DNA of 64,000 nt from Actinomyces glycerinitolerans (GCF_900098745.1 NZ_FQTT01000009.1:542402-606401), one strand, 5' to 3'. Positions 17,285 through 25,810 are shown, counted from the stretch's first letter. Made by a program: numbers and translations. Notes: a model not told the origin generated them from the letters alone.

Positions 17285-18577
17285 TCAGAATGCGTTCATG
17301 ATGGGGCGGACGATGTAGGCGAACAGCAGGCCGGCGGTGATGGTATCGACGTCGGTCGCGGACAGGTTGGGGAAGCCCAGGTTCATGAAGGTGGTCACCA
17401 GCAGTGCCGGCAGCAGCGTGATGAACAGGCCGTGCACCACGCCGCCGATGATGGCGCCGCGGCGCCCGCCCACGGTGTTGCCGAAGATGCCGGCGGTGCC
17501 GCCCGCGAAGAAGTTCGTCAGCATGCCGGGCACGATCACCGCGAAACCGACGGCCGGAAGAGCCACCATGGCGATCAGGGTGCCGATCGTGGTGGTGATG
17601 AAGCCGATGACCACCGCATTGGGGGCGTAGGGGAACAGCACCGGGCAGTCCAGCGCGGGCTTGGAGTCGGGCACCAGCTTCATGGAGATACCGCGGAAGG
17701 CGGGGACGATCTCACCCAGCAGCAGCCGCACACCGGTCATCAGCACGTAGACGCCGACGACGAACTGGATGGACTGCAGGAAGGCGTACATCATGTAGTT
17801 CATGGTTCCGACCTGCTCGGCCACCGGCTCGGGTCCGGCGACCGCCGCGACGATGAGGAACAGCGGGATCATGACCACGGCGAGGGACATGTAGGTGTCC
17901 TGCAGGAACTCCAGGGAGCGGGGGAGCTTGATGTCCTCCGTGGAGGGCTGCTTCTCGACGTTGCGCTTGCGCACCAGCCAGGCGACCCCCGCCTCAACAA
18001 GGTAACCGATGGTGCAGAAGTGTCCCAGCGCGATCGCGTCGTTACCGGTGATGCGGCGGACGATGGGCTGGGCTAGGGCGGGCATGGCGACGCAGAAGAA
18101 GCCGCCCACCACGCTGGCGGCGAGGATGAGCCCGGCACCGCGCAGTCCGGCCGCGTAGCCGAAGATGACGGTCATCGTGGACATCCACAGCAGGGCCTGA
18201 CCGGTGAGGAAGATGTACTTCCACGGTGTGAATCGCGCCAGCAGGATGTTGACGACGAAGATGCCCAGGAACGCCAGCGCGATCTGCCCTCCCAGGCCCA
18301 TGTTGTTGGTGGCGTAGCCGTTGACGGCCTCAATGCTCGGCACGATTCCGGTGGTGTGGAATGCCGCCTGGAACATCACGCCGAAGTACGTCAGTGTGGT
18401 CACCAGTACGGCCGATCCCGCCGAGAGCACGTAGAAACCGAGAATGGTCTTGAACGTACCCATGATGACGGCGCCGACACCCTTTTTCTGCAGGATGAGG
18501 CCGAGCATGGCGATCAAGCCGATGATGATCCCGGCCTGGGTGAGGACGTTGTTGATGATCCAGTTGATTACGGTCAT
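17285..18577 (-). CDS. PTS EIIC permease, UlaA/SgaT (ascorbate) family
   Basis: A 430-residue membrane transporter with about 11 hydrophobic segments. Family features are GLILQKKGVGAVIMGTFKTI near the N-terminus, NILLARFTPWKYIFLTGQ, and PALAQPIVRRITGNDAIALG in the middle; these closely follow the L-ascorbate EIIC UlaA. It would move a sugar or sugar acid across the membrane while EIIB phosphorylates it. The start overlaps the EIIB stop by 4 nt. UlaA relatives also carry sugars other than ascorbate, and the genes for ascorbate breakdown (UlaG, D, E, F) are not here, so ascorbate is not assured. Confidence 0.9.
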   Translation of the reverse strand: MTVINWIINNVLTQAGIIIGLIAMLGLILQKKGVGAVIMGTFKTILGFYVLSAGSAVLVTTLTYFGVMFQAAFHTTGIVPSIEAVNGYATNNMGLGGQIALAFLGIFVVNILLARFTPWKYIFLTGQALLWMSTMTVIFGYAAGLRGAGLILAASVVGGFFCVAMPALAQPIVRRITGNDAIALGHFCTIGYLVEAGVAWLVRKRNVEKQPSTEDIKLPRSLEFLQDTYMSLAVVMIPLFLIVAAVAGPEPVAEQVGTMNYMMYAFLQSIQFVVGVYVLMTGVRLLLGEIVPAFRGISMKLVPDSKPALDCPVLFPYAPNAVVIGFITTTIGTLIAMVALPAVGFAVIVPGMLTNFFAGGTAGIFGNTVGGRRGAIIGGVVHGLFITLLPALLVTTFMNLGFPNLSATDVDTITAGLLFAYIVRPIMNAF

Positions 18578-18882
18578 GCTCGGGCCTCCTTCTCCTGCAC
18601 GACCGGGAGTAGCTTCTCCGCGATCTCGGTCTTGTCAACGATGTTCTTGAGGAATACGAATGAGATAGCGGGGTCGAGCTCGTACTTCTCGATCGTGGGC
18701 TTGAAGTTCTCCGCGGAGACGATGATGTCCGCGCGCACGCCCGGGATTCCGGAAATGGCCTCGTGTCCGAGGTTGGCGCGAATGCCTGCGTCGGCTAGTA
18801 CCTCTTCCGCTTCCATCTGGCAGGCCAGGCTGCTGCCGAGTCCGGCGCCGCAGATGAAGTAGATATCGAGTGGTCTGGTCAT
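18574..18882 (-). CDS. PTS EIIB component, ascorbate/galactitol type
   Basis: A 102-residue cytoplasmic phosphocarrier. The phospho-Cys is C11 in IYFICGAGLGSSLACQ, the P-loop-like motif of SgaB/GatB proteins. The remainder (ISGIPGVRADIIVSAENF, FVFLKNIVDKTEI) fits the small alpha/beta fold. It accepts phosphate from the EIIA encoded just upstream and passes it to the sugar at the UlaA-type EIIC, whose gene it overlaps by 4 nt. The ribosome site GGAGTATCC lies upstream of the ATG at 18882. Confidence 0.9.
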   Translation of the reverse strand: MTRPLDIYFICGAGLGSSLACQMEAEEVLADAGIRANLGHEAISGIPGVRADIIVSAENFKPTIEKYELDPAISFVFLKNIVDKTEIAEKLLPVVQEKEARA

Positions 18883-18942
18883 GGGATACTCCTTCGTGTC
18901 GTGACCTTGCCGTTTGAAATGGGGTGGGTGCCCCAGCTCGGG

Positions 18943-19398
18943 TCAGTCCTCCTGCCGGAGGATTCGCTGAAATTCATCGACGGTTTTCGCCGCGATGAGC
19001 CGCTCCTGCTTCGGGCGGTCGCCGGCGATAGCGACGAATTCTCGGAGCGCTTTGAGGTGGGAGTCGTCGTCGACGGCCGCCAGGCAGAAGACGATGTCGA
19101 CGGGGTCGTTCTCCGGGTGATTGAAGTTGACGGGGTCCGCCAAGGTCATGACGCTCATGGCCTGGCGCACCACTCCCGCCTCGGGCCGGGCGTGGGCGAG
19201 AACCAGGTGTGGCGAGAGCACGATGTACGGGCCGAACCGGTCAACTGCGTCGATCATTGAGTCGATGTACGCGGCGGTGATTGCACCGTCCGCGAGAAGC
19301 GGCTGGGCGGCGGCGGCAATCGCCTGTTGCCAGGTCGCCACGTGCTTATGGATGATCACGTGATCATCGGTGATCAGGTCGGTCAGTGCTGTGCTCAT
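18943..19398 (-). CDS. PTS EIIA component (fructose/mannitol/ascorbate type), first gene of operon
   Basis: A 151-residue phosphocarrier from ATG 19398, preceded by a good ribosome site (GGAGGACC, 7 nt spacer). The active-site His is H69 in LVLAHARPEAGV. FNHPENDPVDIVFCLAAVDD matches the conserved core of EIIA-2 domains. It takes phosphate from HPr and gives it to the EIIB encoded 60 nt downstream. The frame continues upstream for 18 codons, but that stretch has no family match and the ribosome site decides for 19398. An inverted repeat about 61 nt upstream is a likely control site. Confidence 0.9.
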   Translation of the reverse strand: MSTALTDLITDDHVIIHKHVATWQQAIAAAAQPLLADGAITAAYIDSMIDAVDRFGPYIVLSPHLVLAHARPEAGVVRQAMSVMTLADPVNFNHPENDPVDIVFCLAAVDDDSHLKALREFVAIAGDRPKQERLIAAKTVDEFQRILRQED

Positions 19399-19458
19399 GC
19401 GTTTGGTCCTCCGTGCGCATGAGTATCGGAGCCGGCGGCGTGAGCTGGCCAACAGAAG

Positions 19459-19490
19459 TTTTTCCGCCTGTGGGTGCCTTGGCGGAAAAA
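19459..19490. promoter_or_regulatory. Inverted repeat upstream of the PTS operon, probable operator
   Basis: TTTTTCCGCC at 19459-19468 and GGCGGAAAAA at 19481-19490 are perfect 10-bp arms around a 12-bp gap. It lies 61-92 nt before the EIIA start. A weak promoter (TTGGCC, 19 bp, GATACT on the minus strand) sits between it and the gene, so the repeat occupies an activator-like position. The PRD regulator encoded in the operon is the obvious candidate to bind it. Confidence 0.45.
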
Positions 19491-19535
19491 GTGGGCGGGG
19501 CGACGTGCCTGGTGGGTGCGCCTCGTGGATCCGAC

Positions 19536-19567
19536 CGACCCGGGCAGGTAACCCCTGCCGACCTCGG
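19536..19567 (+). repeat. Two-unit 23-bp-pitch repeat
   Basis: CGACCCGGGCAGGTAA starts at 19536 and CGACCTCGGCGAAGG at 19559, exactly 23 bp apart. It lies between the PTS operon start and the hydrolase stop. The first copy has drifted from the CGACCTCGGCACGTAA consensus of the two other loci. Confidence 0.6.
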
Positions 19568-19610
19568 CGAAGGTAGGGGGAGGGTCAGCGCGGGGCCGTG
19601 AGTGCGGAAT

Positions 19611-20435
19611 TCAGCTCAAACGGCGGATGACCCACTCGGTGCTCAGCCGGGCGACCTCACGAGCGGCGTCCTCGCCGTCGGCCTGTACCTGGTACAGGCG
19701 GCTGCCCTCCGGCAGGAGCGGGAAGGCCTCGGTGGCTGCCTCCGCCGTGTCCGGGAACTCCTCGGTCAGCGCGCCGTGCAGCATGAGGATGGGCCAGGGC
19801 AGATCCGCCATGGTCTTCTCCGGCGTCTGCAGGGAGACGTCGGCGAGCGTCTCCTTGCTCAGCACGTCCCACTCGCGCGAGTTGGGGTTGTCGTCGGGCA
19901 GGCGGGTCAGGCCGTGCCGGTCGAGTTCGTCGAGCTGTTCGGGGGAGAAGACGTTCTCCCACAGGATGGACTGCGGGCCGACGACGGCCCCGGCGACGAC
20001 GGCGGTGCGCACCTGCGCGGGACGGGCCAACAGGGCGGCCGTGGCGCCGAAGCCGTTGGCGTGGATGGCCTGGCGGACGTAGCCGCGGTTGGCGAGCCAG
20101 GCGGACACGGCCTGCAGGTCCTCGATCTCGCCGGCCAGGGTGATCACGTCGTCGTCGGACTCACCCAGGCCGGAGAAGTCGAACTGGAGCGTGGCTAGGC
20201 CGGCGCGCCGGTACTGCTCGGCAAGTGCGTCCAGCCGATGGTCCAGGCCGTGGCGGTCGGTGAGGAAGTCGTGGGCGAGGATTACGACGCCTTCTTCGCG
20301 CGGCGGAACGGGACGTCCGGAATTGATGGCTTCTTCGTCGAAGGCATCGGGGTCGAAGGGGGCGGCGCCGTCGGGCAGGTGCATCGTCGCGGCGAGATTG
20401 ATGCCGCGGGCGGTGTCGATGCGCAGATTCGGCAT
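19611..20435 (-). CDS. Alpha/beta-hydrolase-fold protein with nucleophile Ser replaced by Gly
   Basis: 274 residues with the fold of S33-type hydrolases: VVILAHDFLTDRHG (oxyanion strand and loop), LATLQFDFSGLGES (the DxxGxG-S region), and MLHGALTEEFPD before the end. At the nucleophile elbow, where GHSFGG is expected, the sequence reads ANGFGA (bases 20043-20063), so the catalytic Ser is Gly. The protein is then unlikely to be a normal esterase and may be a binding or regulatory homologue. The acidic insert after LPDGAAPF is unusual. It is on the same strand as the PTS operon but 212 nt away and is probably independent. Confidence 0.75.
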   Translation of the reverse strand: MPNLRIDTARGINLAATMHLPDGAAPFDPDAFDEEAINSGRPVPPREEGVVILAHDFLTDRHGLDHRLDALAEQYRRAGLATLQFDFSGLGESDDDVITLAGEIEDLQAVSAWLANRGYVRQAIHANGFGATAALLARPAQVRTAVVAGAVVGPQSILWENVFSPEQLDELDRHGLTRLPDDNPNSREWDVLSKETLADVSLQTPEKTMADLPWPILMLHGALTEEFPDTAEAATEAFPLLPEGSRLYQVQADGEDAAREVARLSTEWVIRRLS

Positions 20436-20558
20436 AGGGCAAAACTAAGGCACGGCCCGACGCAAGTCACGAGCATGGAGCGCTTCGCAGGAGCGATTGC
20501 GCTGGCAGCGTGACTATGGCGACCCGGCGTCAGCTGCAGCCGGGTGGCCGATGCCGCA

Positions 20559-20592
20559 TCGGTGCCCGTCCCACGGATGGGACGGGCACCGA
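20559..20592 (-). terminator. Strong hairpin downstream of pspA
   Basis: GGTGCCCGTCCCA at 20561-20573 pairs with TGGGACGGGCACC at 20578-20590 across a CGGA loop; two more flanking base pairs extend it. It is 44 nt past the pspA stop. There is no T-run, which is common for actinobacterial terminators. Confidence 0.55.
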
Positions 20593-20635
20593 CGCGCAAG
20601 CCGGTAGGCGGCCAGACGGCCTCGCCGGCACGGGC

Positions 20636-21499
20636 TCAGTACGAGGAGGCGTCGTCGTCGGTCTCGGCGGCGTCCTGCGCGTCCTCGGCGTCCTGCGCGC
20701 TCTCGGCCTTGAGTGCCTCGAAGGCGGCGTCGACATCCCCATCGGTGATCTGCGCGGGGGCGGAGGCGCCGGGCAGGGCGGTGTTGCCGCCGGCCTTGAG
20801 GGCCGCCAGACGCGCCTCGGCCTCCAACTGCTGGTCGGAGGACTCCAGCTCGGCGAACTGTGCCTCCAGCGAGGCCCCCGCGATCTCCATCTGCCCGGCG
20901 GCCTGCGCCTCGACGCGGCGCACCTGGTCCTCGTAGCGGGACAGCTCGCTGGTGGGGTCCATGATGTTGATGGAGCGGATGGCGCCCTGCACCTTTACCT
21001 GGGCCTCGGCGTTCTTCTGCCGGGCGACCAGCTGGTCGCGCTTGGTCTGCAGCTCACCGAGCTTGGTCTCCATCTGCTGCAGACCGGTCTTGAGCTGGTC
21101 GACGACCTGCTGCTGGGAGGCGATCATCGGCTCGGCCTGCTTGGCCTCGTTCTCAGCAGCGATCTGCTTGGTCAGCGCGATCTTCGCCAGGGAGTCCCAC
21201 TTGTCGGCCCCGGCGGCGTCCCCGCCGGCACGCAGCTCGTCGGCCTTGCGGGAGGCGGCCAGCGCCTTGTTGCCCCAGTCCTTGGCCTCGGCGACGTCCG
21301 CGTCGTGGTCCTTCTCCGCCAACCGCAGGTTGCCGATTGTCTGGGCGACGGCGTCGCGCGCCTCGGCGATGGAGGCCCGGTAGTCGCGCACCAGCTGGTC
21401 GAGCATCTTCTCCGGGTCCTCGGCGCGGTCGATGAGGGCGTTGATGTTGGCGCGGGTGAGCTGGGCGATGCGCCCCAGGATCGACTGCTTCTCAGCCAT
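20636..21499 (-). CDS. PspA/IM30 family envelope stress protein
   Basis: A 287-residue, almost fully helical coiled-coil protein from ATG 21499 (MAEKQSILGRIAQLTRANIN). The N-terminal amphipathic helix and the following NALIDRAEDPEKMLDQLVRD are the PspA/Vipp1 signature. Long heptad stretches follow to about residue 225, then a low-complexity acidic tail ending in DDDASSY. It binds the inner face of the membrane and maintains integrity under stress. The frame stays open 28 codons upstream, but the PspA start fixes the N-terminus. The TPM-domain gene upstream on the same strand is often linked to it in actinobacteria. Confidence 0.92.
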   Translation of the reverse strand: MAEKQSILGRIAQLTRANINALIDRAEDPEKMLDQLVRDYRASIAEARDAVAQTIGNLRLAEKDHDADVAEAKDWGNKALAASRKADELRAGGDAAGADKWDSLAKIALTKQIAAENEAKQAEPMIASQQQVVDQLKTGLQQMETKLGELQTKRDQLVARQKNAEAQVKVQGAIRSINIMDPTSELSRYEDQVRRVEAQAAGQMEIAGASLEAQFAELESSDQQLEAEARLAALKAGGNTALPGASAPAQITDGDVDAAFEALKAESAQDAEDAQDAAETDDDASSY

Positions 21500-21794
21500 G
21501 TGGTTTCCCTTCGTCGTGCTCGCCCGACGGCCGGGGAGCGAATGGTATGGGTATGGATGCCCTTGCGGGCTGTATGCGTCCACCTTATGAGCAGACTATG
21601 CGCATAGGCGCAGCAGCCGACGGAGTGGGTCTGCCGGCGCCGTCACCGGGCCATACTTCCAGGAAACCGCGCCCGATCGTCGGAAAACGACCGGCATTGT
21701 CGACGACGATTCCTCTATCCGGCCCGTCTGTGGTCCGCCCACGGTGGGGCGTGCCGACGTGTGGTGTAGCCCCGAGGCGACGCGACCAGCCGAT

Positions 21795-23987
21795 TCAGAA
21801 ACGGCCGCCGCCACCACCGAAGCCGCCCCCGCGGCCGCCACCGAAGCTGCCGCCTCCGCCGCCGAAACCACCTCCGCGGTGGCCGCCACCGAAGGAGCCT
21901 CCCCGTGGGCCGCCGAAGCCGCCACCCCGTGGTGGCTGTGGCGGGCGCGGGCCGCCGCCCCAGCCGCCGTAGTTCCGGTTGCCTCCCAGGAGGATGCCGC
22001 CGAGCACGAGTGAGCCCAGGTCGATGCCGCCAGAGCTGGAGGAGCCGCCCGACCCGGAGCCCCAGGAGCCGGATCGCCGCACGTCGGCCTCCGCCTGCGC
22101 CTGCGCCTGTGCCACCAGCGACTCCCCGGAGGTGACCTCGGCCAGGGCCGCCGTCGGGTCGGTGTTCTGCAGGGAGGTGGCGGCCGCCGCGTGCCGGGAG
22201 GCCTCGGCCAGGGCGGTGCGTGCGGGGGAGCCGACGGCGCCGCGATAGCTGGTGATGTAGGAGGTCACCGCGGAGATCTGGGAGTTGAGCCGCCCCAGGC
22301 GAGATACCAGGGAGGCGCGGGCACGCGAGTCGTTCTCCTCCTGCTGGCGTGCCGGCGCCAGGGCGGCGTCGAGCGCCGATTCGGCTCGGGCCAGGTGGTC
22401 CAGGGCGGCCAGCGGGTCGCCGTCGGGATTCGACGCGGCGCGGCCCTCGGCCACGGCCGCCTCGGCGTCGGCCACCAGCGGTTGCAACGACGCCGCGGGC
22501 ACCTGCCCCGCCAGCCGCTGGGCGTCCACCAGGTCGGCGGAGATCGAGGCGATCGCCGTCTTCAAGTCGGCGTCGGCCCGCTCCAGCCGCTCGCGCACGC
22601 CGCTCACCTGCCCGGCGAGCTCGCCAGCCTGGGCGATTGAGGCCTGGGCGATGCGCACCTGCTCGACGGCGGTGGACTGATTGCCGGCGTCCATGCTGGC
22701 CCGGGCCTGGTCCAGCGCAACGCGGCCCGCCTCTACCAGTTTGTGGGCGCGCGCGGGCGCCTCGGAGATGGAGGTGAGTGCGCTGTCGGGGTAGGTGGCG
22801 TGCAGGGTGACCAGCAGCGTGTCGGCCGCGGCGATGGCCTGCTCGGCCTCGTCGGCGCGCTGGGCGGTCTCGGTGATGGAGCGTGGCAGGTTCTCCTCGA
22901 TGCCGCGCCGCTCCTTGAAAGCCGCCTCCTGCGCCTGGATGGCGGCGGTGGCCTCGTTGCAGCGGGACAGAATCTCCTGACAGAGCTGCCGCTGGCGGGT
23001 CTCATCCCCGGGGGCGTCGTCCAGCTGGCCGCGCAGCTCGAAGGCCCGCGCCACCTGCTCCTGGGCGGCGGTCAGTGCGGCGGTGAAGTCATCGGTGGCG
23101 GACAGGCCGAACTGGGCCTGCGCGTAGGACAGCTCCTCGGCCGCGGAGCGCACGGCGTCGTCGGTGCTGACCAGGGTGGCGCCGGCGCGGGTGCGCAACG
23201 CCTCCAGAGGCTCGGCGGGCTGGACGGCCTTGCCGGCGCCCTTCTTCCGCTTGCGGCTGCGGTTGTAGGCGACGGCGCCCACGGCGCCCGCACCGACGAC
23301 GGCCAGGCCCACTCCCAGGGCGGTGCCGGAGACGCCCGAGCCGGAGCCGGCGGCGTCCGCGATGGCGGTAACCGCGCCGTCGTAGTCGCCGTTCCTCAGG
23401 GCTTGTTGGATGTCGCCGCGTACGGAGTCGAGTTTGGAGTCGGACCAGACGGAGTCGTAGGCGGAGCCGCCGAAGGCGAAGCTGTTGGCGCCGTCGGCGG
23501 GCAGGTTGATCACCAGCAGCAGGTCGGTGGTGTCGAACCCGGAGGCCTCCCAGGCCTTGGCGGCGTACTGCTCGGCGGTCTGGGAGTCATCGCTCATGGT
23601 GACGATCCACAGGCCGACGCCGTCCTCAGCCAGCTCGTCTACGGCCGCCTGCGCCGCGTCATCGTCGAGGACGTCGGCGTCGTCCGTGACGTGGTCGGCA
23701 ATGCGGGTTGACACCTCGGCGGGTGCCACCGCGGTGTTTACGGCACCACCGGTGCCACCGGAGGCGGTGGCGAAGGCGTGAGGCCCGGCATATGGGGCGG
23801 CGGTCGCCGTCGCCGCGGTTCCGGCCGCGCCGACGAGCAGCACAGCGCCGAGCACGAGCCGGACGGCGCGGCGTGCCGCGGGCGTGCTCAAGGAGGCCGC
23901 GGGTCTGCGGGTCCTGCAAGAACGATAGGTGCCGGCAGAGGCAGTGGCGCCCGTGGACGGGCGGGCATTTGATCGCATCGGGGACAT
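21795..23987 (-). CDS. Secreted/membrane TPM-domain protein with coiled coil and Gly-rich tail
   Basis: About 730 residues from ATG 23987 (MSPMRSNARPS). A signal peptide is seen (AVRLVLGAVLLVGAAGTAAT, cleavage near TAAPYA). A TPM domain follows: ADVLDDDAAQAAVDELAEDG, GLWIVTMSDDSQTAEQYAAK, TDLLLVINLPADG. A membrane helix comes next (ALGVGLAVVGAGAVGAVAYN), then a KRKKGAGK stop-transfer. The long cytoplasmic part is helical, with many Gln/Ala heptads. The C-terminal 60 residues are Gly/Phe/Arg repeats ending GGGGGRF. TPM proteins assist assembly or repair of membrane complexes. With pspA next door, an envelope-maintenance role is likely. Confidence 0.85.
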   Translation of the reverse strand: MSPMRSNARPSTGATASAGTYRSCRTRRPAASLSTPAARRAVRLVLGAVLLVGAAGTAATATAAPYAGPHAFATASGGTGGAVNTAVAPAEVSTRIADHVTDDADVLDDDAAQAAVDELAEDGVGLWIVTMSDDSQTAEQYAAKAWEASGFDTTDLLLVINLPADGANSFAFGGSAYDSVWSDSKLDSVRGDIQQALRNGDYDGAVTAIADAAGSGSGVSGTALGVGLAVVGAGAVGAVAYNRSRKRKKGAGKAVQPAEPLEALRTRAGATLVSTDDAVRSAAEELSYAQAQFGLSATDDFTAALTAAQEQVARAFELRGQLDDAPGDETRQRQLCQEILSRCNEATAAIQAQEAAFKERRGIEENLPRSITETAQRADEAEQAIAAADTLLVTLHATYPDSALTSISEAPARAHKLVEAGRVALDQARASMDAGNQSTAVEQVRIAQASIAQAGELAGQVSGVRERLERADADLKTAIASISADLVDAQRLAGQVPAASLQPLVADAEAAVAEGRAASNPDGDPLAALDHLARAESALDAALAPARQQEENDSRARASLVSRLGRLNSQISAVTSYITSYRGAVGSPARTALAEASRHAAAATSLQNTDPTAALAEVTSGESLVAQAQAQAEADVRRSGSWGSGSGGSSSSGGIDLGSLVLGGILLGGNRNYGGWGGGPRPPQPPRGGGFGGPRGGSFGGGHRGGGFGGGGGSFGGGRGGGFGGGGGRF

Positions 23988-24044
23988 CGTCCCCGCTAGC
24001 AGGCGCGGCGGCAAGCGGTTTCGCCCCCGGCACGCCATGCCGGC

Positions 24045-24100
24045 CGACCTCAGTACGTAACAACAAACGACCTCGGCACGTAAAATCAGCCGACCTCGGT
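24045..24100 (+). repeat. Three-unit 23-bp-pitch repeat
   Basis: CGACCTC starts at 24045, 24068 and 24091, exactly 23 bp apart. Units 1 and 2 share CGACCTC(A/G)G(T/C)ACGTAA; unit 3 keeps only CGACCTCGG. It lies in the divergent gap between the TPM gene and the amidotransferase gene, 100 nt before the latter. The same unit occurs at 11945 and 19536. Confidence 0.85.
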
Positions 24101-24200
24101 GATTGGGCGGGGCGGGGTGGGGAGTGCGACCGTGCGTCTTCCGGCTCACAGCTGCGACGTCGGGCTTGCGCTGACCGCGCTCGCGGCTTCAATTGTCCCC

Positions 24201-25109
24201 ATGACCGACGCCACCGTCCCTGTCGACGCCGCGGCTCTAGCCGCCGTCCCCACGTCCACCGCCCCGATCATCACGGTGATCGAGCCCGAGCCGCAGGCGC
24301 CCATCGGCCGCCTGCGCGAATGGCTGGCCGCGGAGGGGCTTACCCTGCGCATGGTGCGCCCCGAGGCCGGGGATCCGCTGCCGAGCCTGGACGACTTGGG
24401 TGATGGCCTGGTGGTGCTCGGCGGCCCCATGAGCGCCCACGCCGAGGCCGACCACCCCTGGATCACCCCGCTGCGCGACCTCCTGCACGGCGTCGTCGAG
24501 ACGCGGGTGCCCGCCGTCGCCATCTGCCTGGGCGCCCAGATCGCCGCCGAAGCGATCGGCGGGACCACCGCCGCGCCCTCTCCCTACGGAACCGAGCGCG
24601 GCGTCGTCGACCTGGAGCTTAAGGATGCGGCCGCCGCCGACCCACTCTTCTCCGAGATCGTCGATGAGGCCGTCCGCGCGGCCGTGCGCGCAGGCATCTC
24701 CACCCACGACGGCACCCGGCTGCCGGTACTCGTCTCCCACGACGACGGCGTCGTGAGCCTGCCCGCGACGGCCACGCTGCTGGCCTCCTCCGCGGGCGCG
24801 CCGGTGCAGGCCTGGCGTGCCGGCCGCCTGCTGGCGCTTCAGCACCACCCGGAGTCCACGCCGGTGCGGATGGAGCGGGTGGAGTCGCGCATAACCGCGT
24901 GGAAGCTGGGCGCGGTTGACGACGTGGAGGAGCTGACGCATCTCTCCGACGCTGATCTTCCTGCCGAGGCGCTGGCCGCCGGGCGACGCGTGCGCGCCGA
25001 CGCGGAGCGGGCCGAGCCCGTGGTCCAGGCATTCGGGCGGGCGCTCGCCCGCGTGCTGGCGCGGCAGGCCCGCGCTCATCGTCTGCACAAAGCTTCGGCG
25101 AACGTCTGA
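24201..25109 (+). CDS. Class I glutamine amidotransferase-like protein
   Basis: 302 residues from ATG 24201. The GATase1 core is present: GLVVLGGPMSAHAE, the nucleophile Cys in VAICLGAQIAAEAIGG and the His in LLALQHHPEST, with a later acidic residue as third member of the triad. It resembles GuaA-like amidotransferases found as single proteins in actinobacteria, which transfer ammonia from glutamine to an unknown acceptor. The C-terminal 70 residues are a helical extension (RRVRADAERAEP). The frame is open to a GTG at 24099, but that extension covers the repeat array and is unlikely to be coding. Confidence 0.85.
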   Translation: MTDATVPVDAAALAAVPTSTAPIITVIEPEPQAPIGRLREWLAAEGLTLRMVRPEAGDPLPSLDDLGDGLVVLGGPMSAHAEADHPWITPLRDLLHGVVETRVPAVAICLGAQIAAEAIGGTTAAPSPYGTERGVVDLELKDAAAADPLFSEIVDEAVRAAVRAGISTHDGTRLPVLVSHDDGVVSLPATATLLASSAGAPVQAWRAGRLLALQHHPESTPVRMERVESRITAWKLGAVDDVEELTHLSDADLPAEALAAGRRVRADAERAEPVVQAFGRALARVLARQARAHRLHKASANV

Positions 25110-25143
25110 ATCGGCGGTATTGACCGGTCCTCAGGGTATGGGG

Positions 25144-25644
25144 CTAGACGTCGATTACGCGCAGCAGCTGGGGGTCGGGGAGGCGGCCGTTGATGATGTA
25201 GTCGCGGAAGACGGGTACGGCCTGCTGGCCGGTGAAGATCTCCTCGGGGTGCAGGTGGATGGTGTAGAGCTCGGGCGAGCCGTTGTCCCAGGACAGCGGC
25301 ACCCACCGGTCGGGGTCCGCGACGGGTTCGCGGGCCAGCACATAGTGGATGTAACCCCCGTCCGGGTCGGGTACGCGGGCCTCGATCGTCAACGCCCGAT
25401 TCGACCCAGCCGCCTGCATGTACCGCATCTGCTCGGGGTCATCATCAGCCAACTCATCAGGAAACCTCACCCCCGCGGGAAGAGGTTGAACCCCTAAAGA
25501 AAAATAGGCGCCTTCAGTGAAGTACGTGGGGTAGGTGAGCTGTCTTTGCATCTGGTCGGCGATCATCTCTGGGGTCTGTCGGACCTTGAACCGCTCGCCC
25601 CTCCCGTGCTGGGCATCCACATTCCAAGTTACGAAGTAATTCAC
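25144..25644 (-). CDS. Small protein, probable Imm1-like immunity protein
   Basis: 166 residues with no signal peptide. The C-terminal half (VPLSWDNGSPELYTIHLHPE, then VPVFRDYIINGRLP) recalls Imm1-type immunity proteins, where a D-N-G motif is followed by a terminal helix and a GRxP turn. The N-terminal YFVTWNV strand also fits. The family match is tentative. It lies downstream of the Imm52-like gene and the nuclease toxin on the same strand, where extra immunity genes commonly collect. No cognate toxin tip for it is visible in the window. Confidence 0.6.
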   Translation of the reverse strand: MNYFVTWNVDAQHGRGERFKVRQTPEMIADQMQRQLTYPTYFTEGAYFSLGVQPLPAGVRFPDELADDDPEQMRYMQAAGSNRALTIEARVPDPDGGYIHYVLAREPVADPDRWVPLSWDNGSPELYTIHLHPEEIFTGQQAVPVFRDYIINGRLPDPQLLRVIDV

Positions 25645-25677
25645 TATTCGCTTCCTTTCATGCTCTGAAGCGGTTGG

Positions 25678-25810
25678 TCAGTATTGTCTGGGTGCTTGAA
25701 GGAGTTCGACCTCGGTGATTTCGATGATGCGTCCGTCCGGCAGCGTCACCCGGGCAGGGTTGTCCGGCGAGACCAGGCTGTCGAACGGCTTCTGCTGTAC
25801 TCCCCGGCGT
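25678..25810 (-). pseudogene. 3' remnant of a coding sequence in the immunity region
   Basis: The minus-strand frame ending in TGA at 25678 reads TPGVQQKPFDSLVSPDNP and then ARVTLPDGRIIEITEVELLQ. This is protein-like with beta-strand character, but no ATG, GTG or TTG start is usable and the frame runs into hairpins at 25814. It looks like the C-terminus of a deleted gene between two immunity genes. It may also be chance. Confidence 0.35.
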
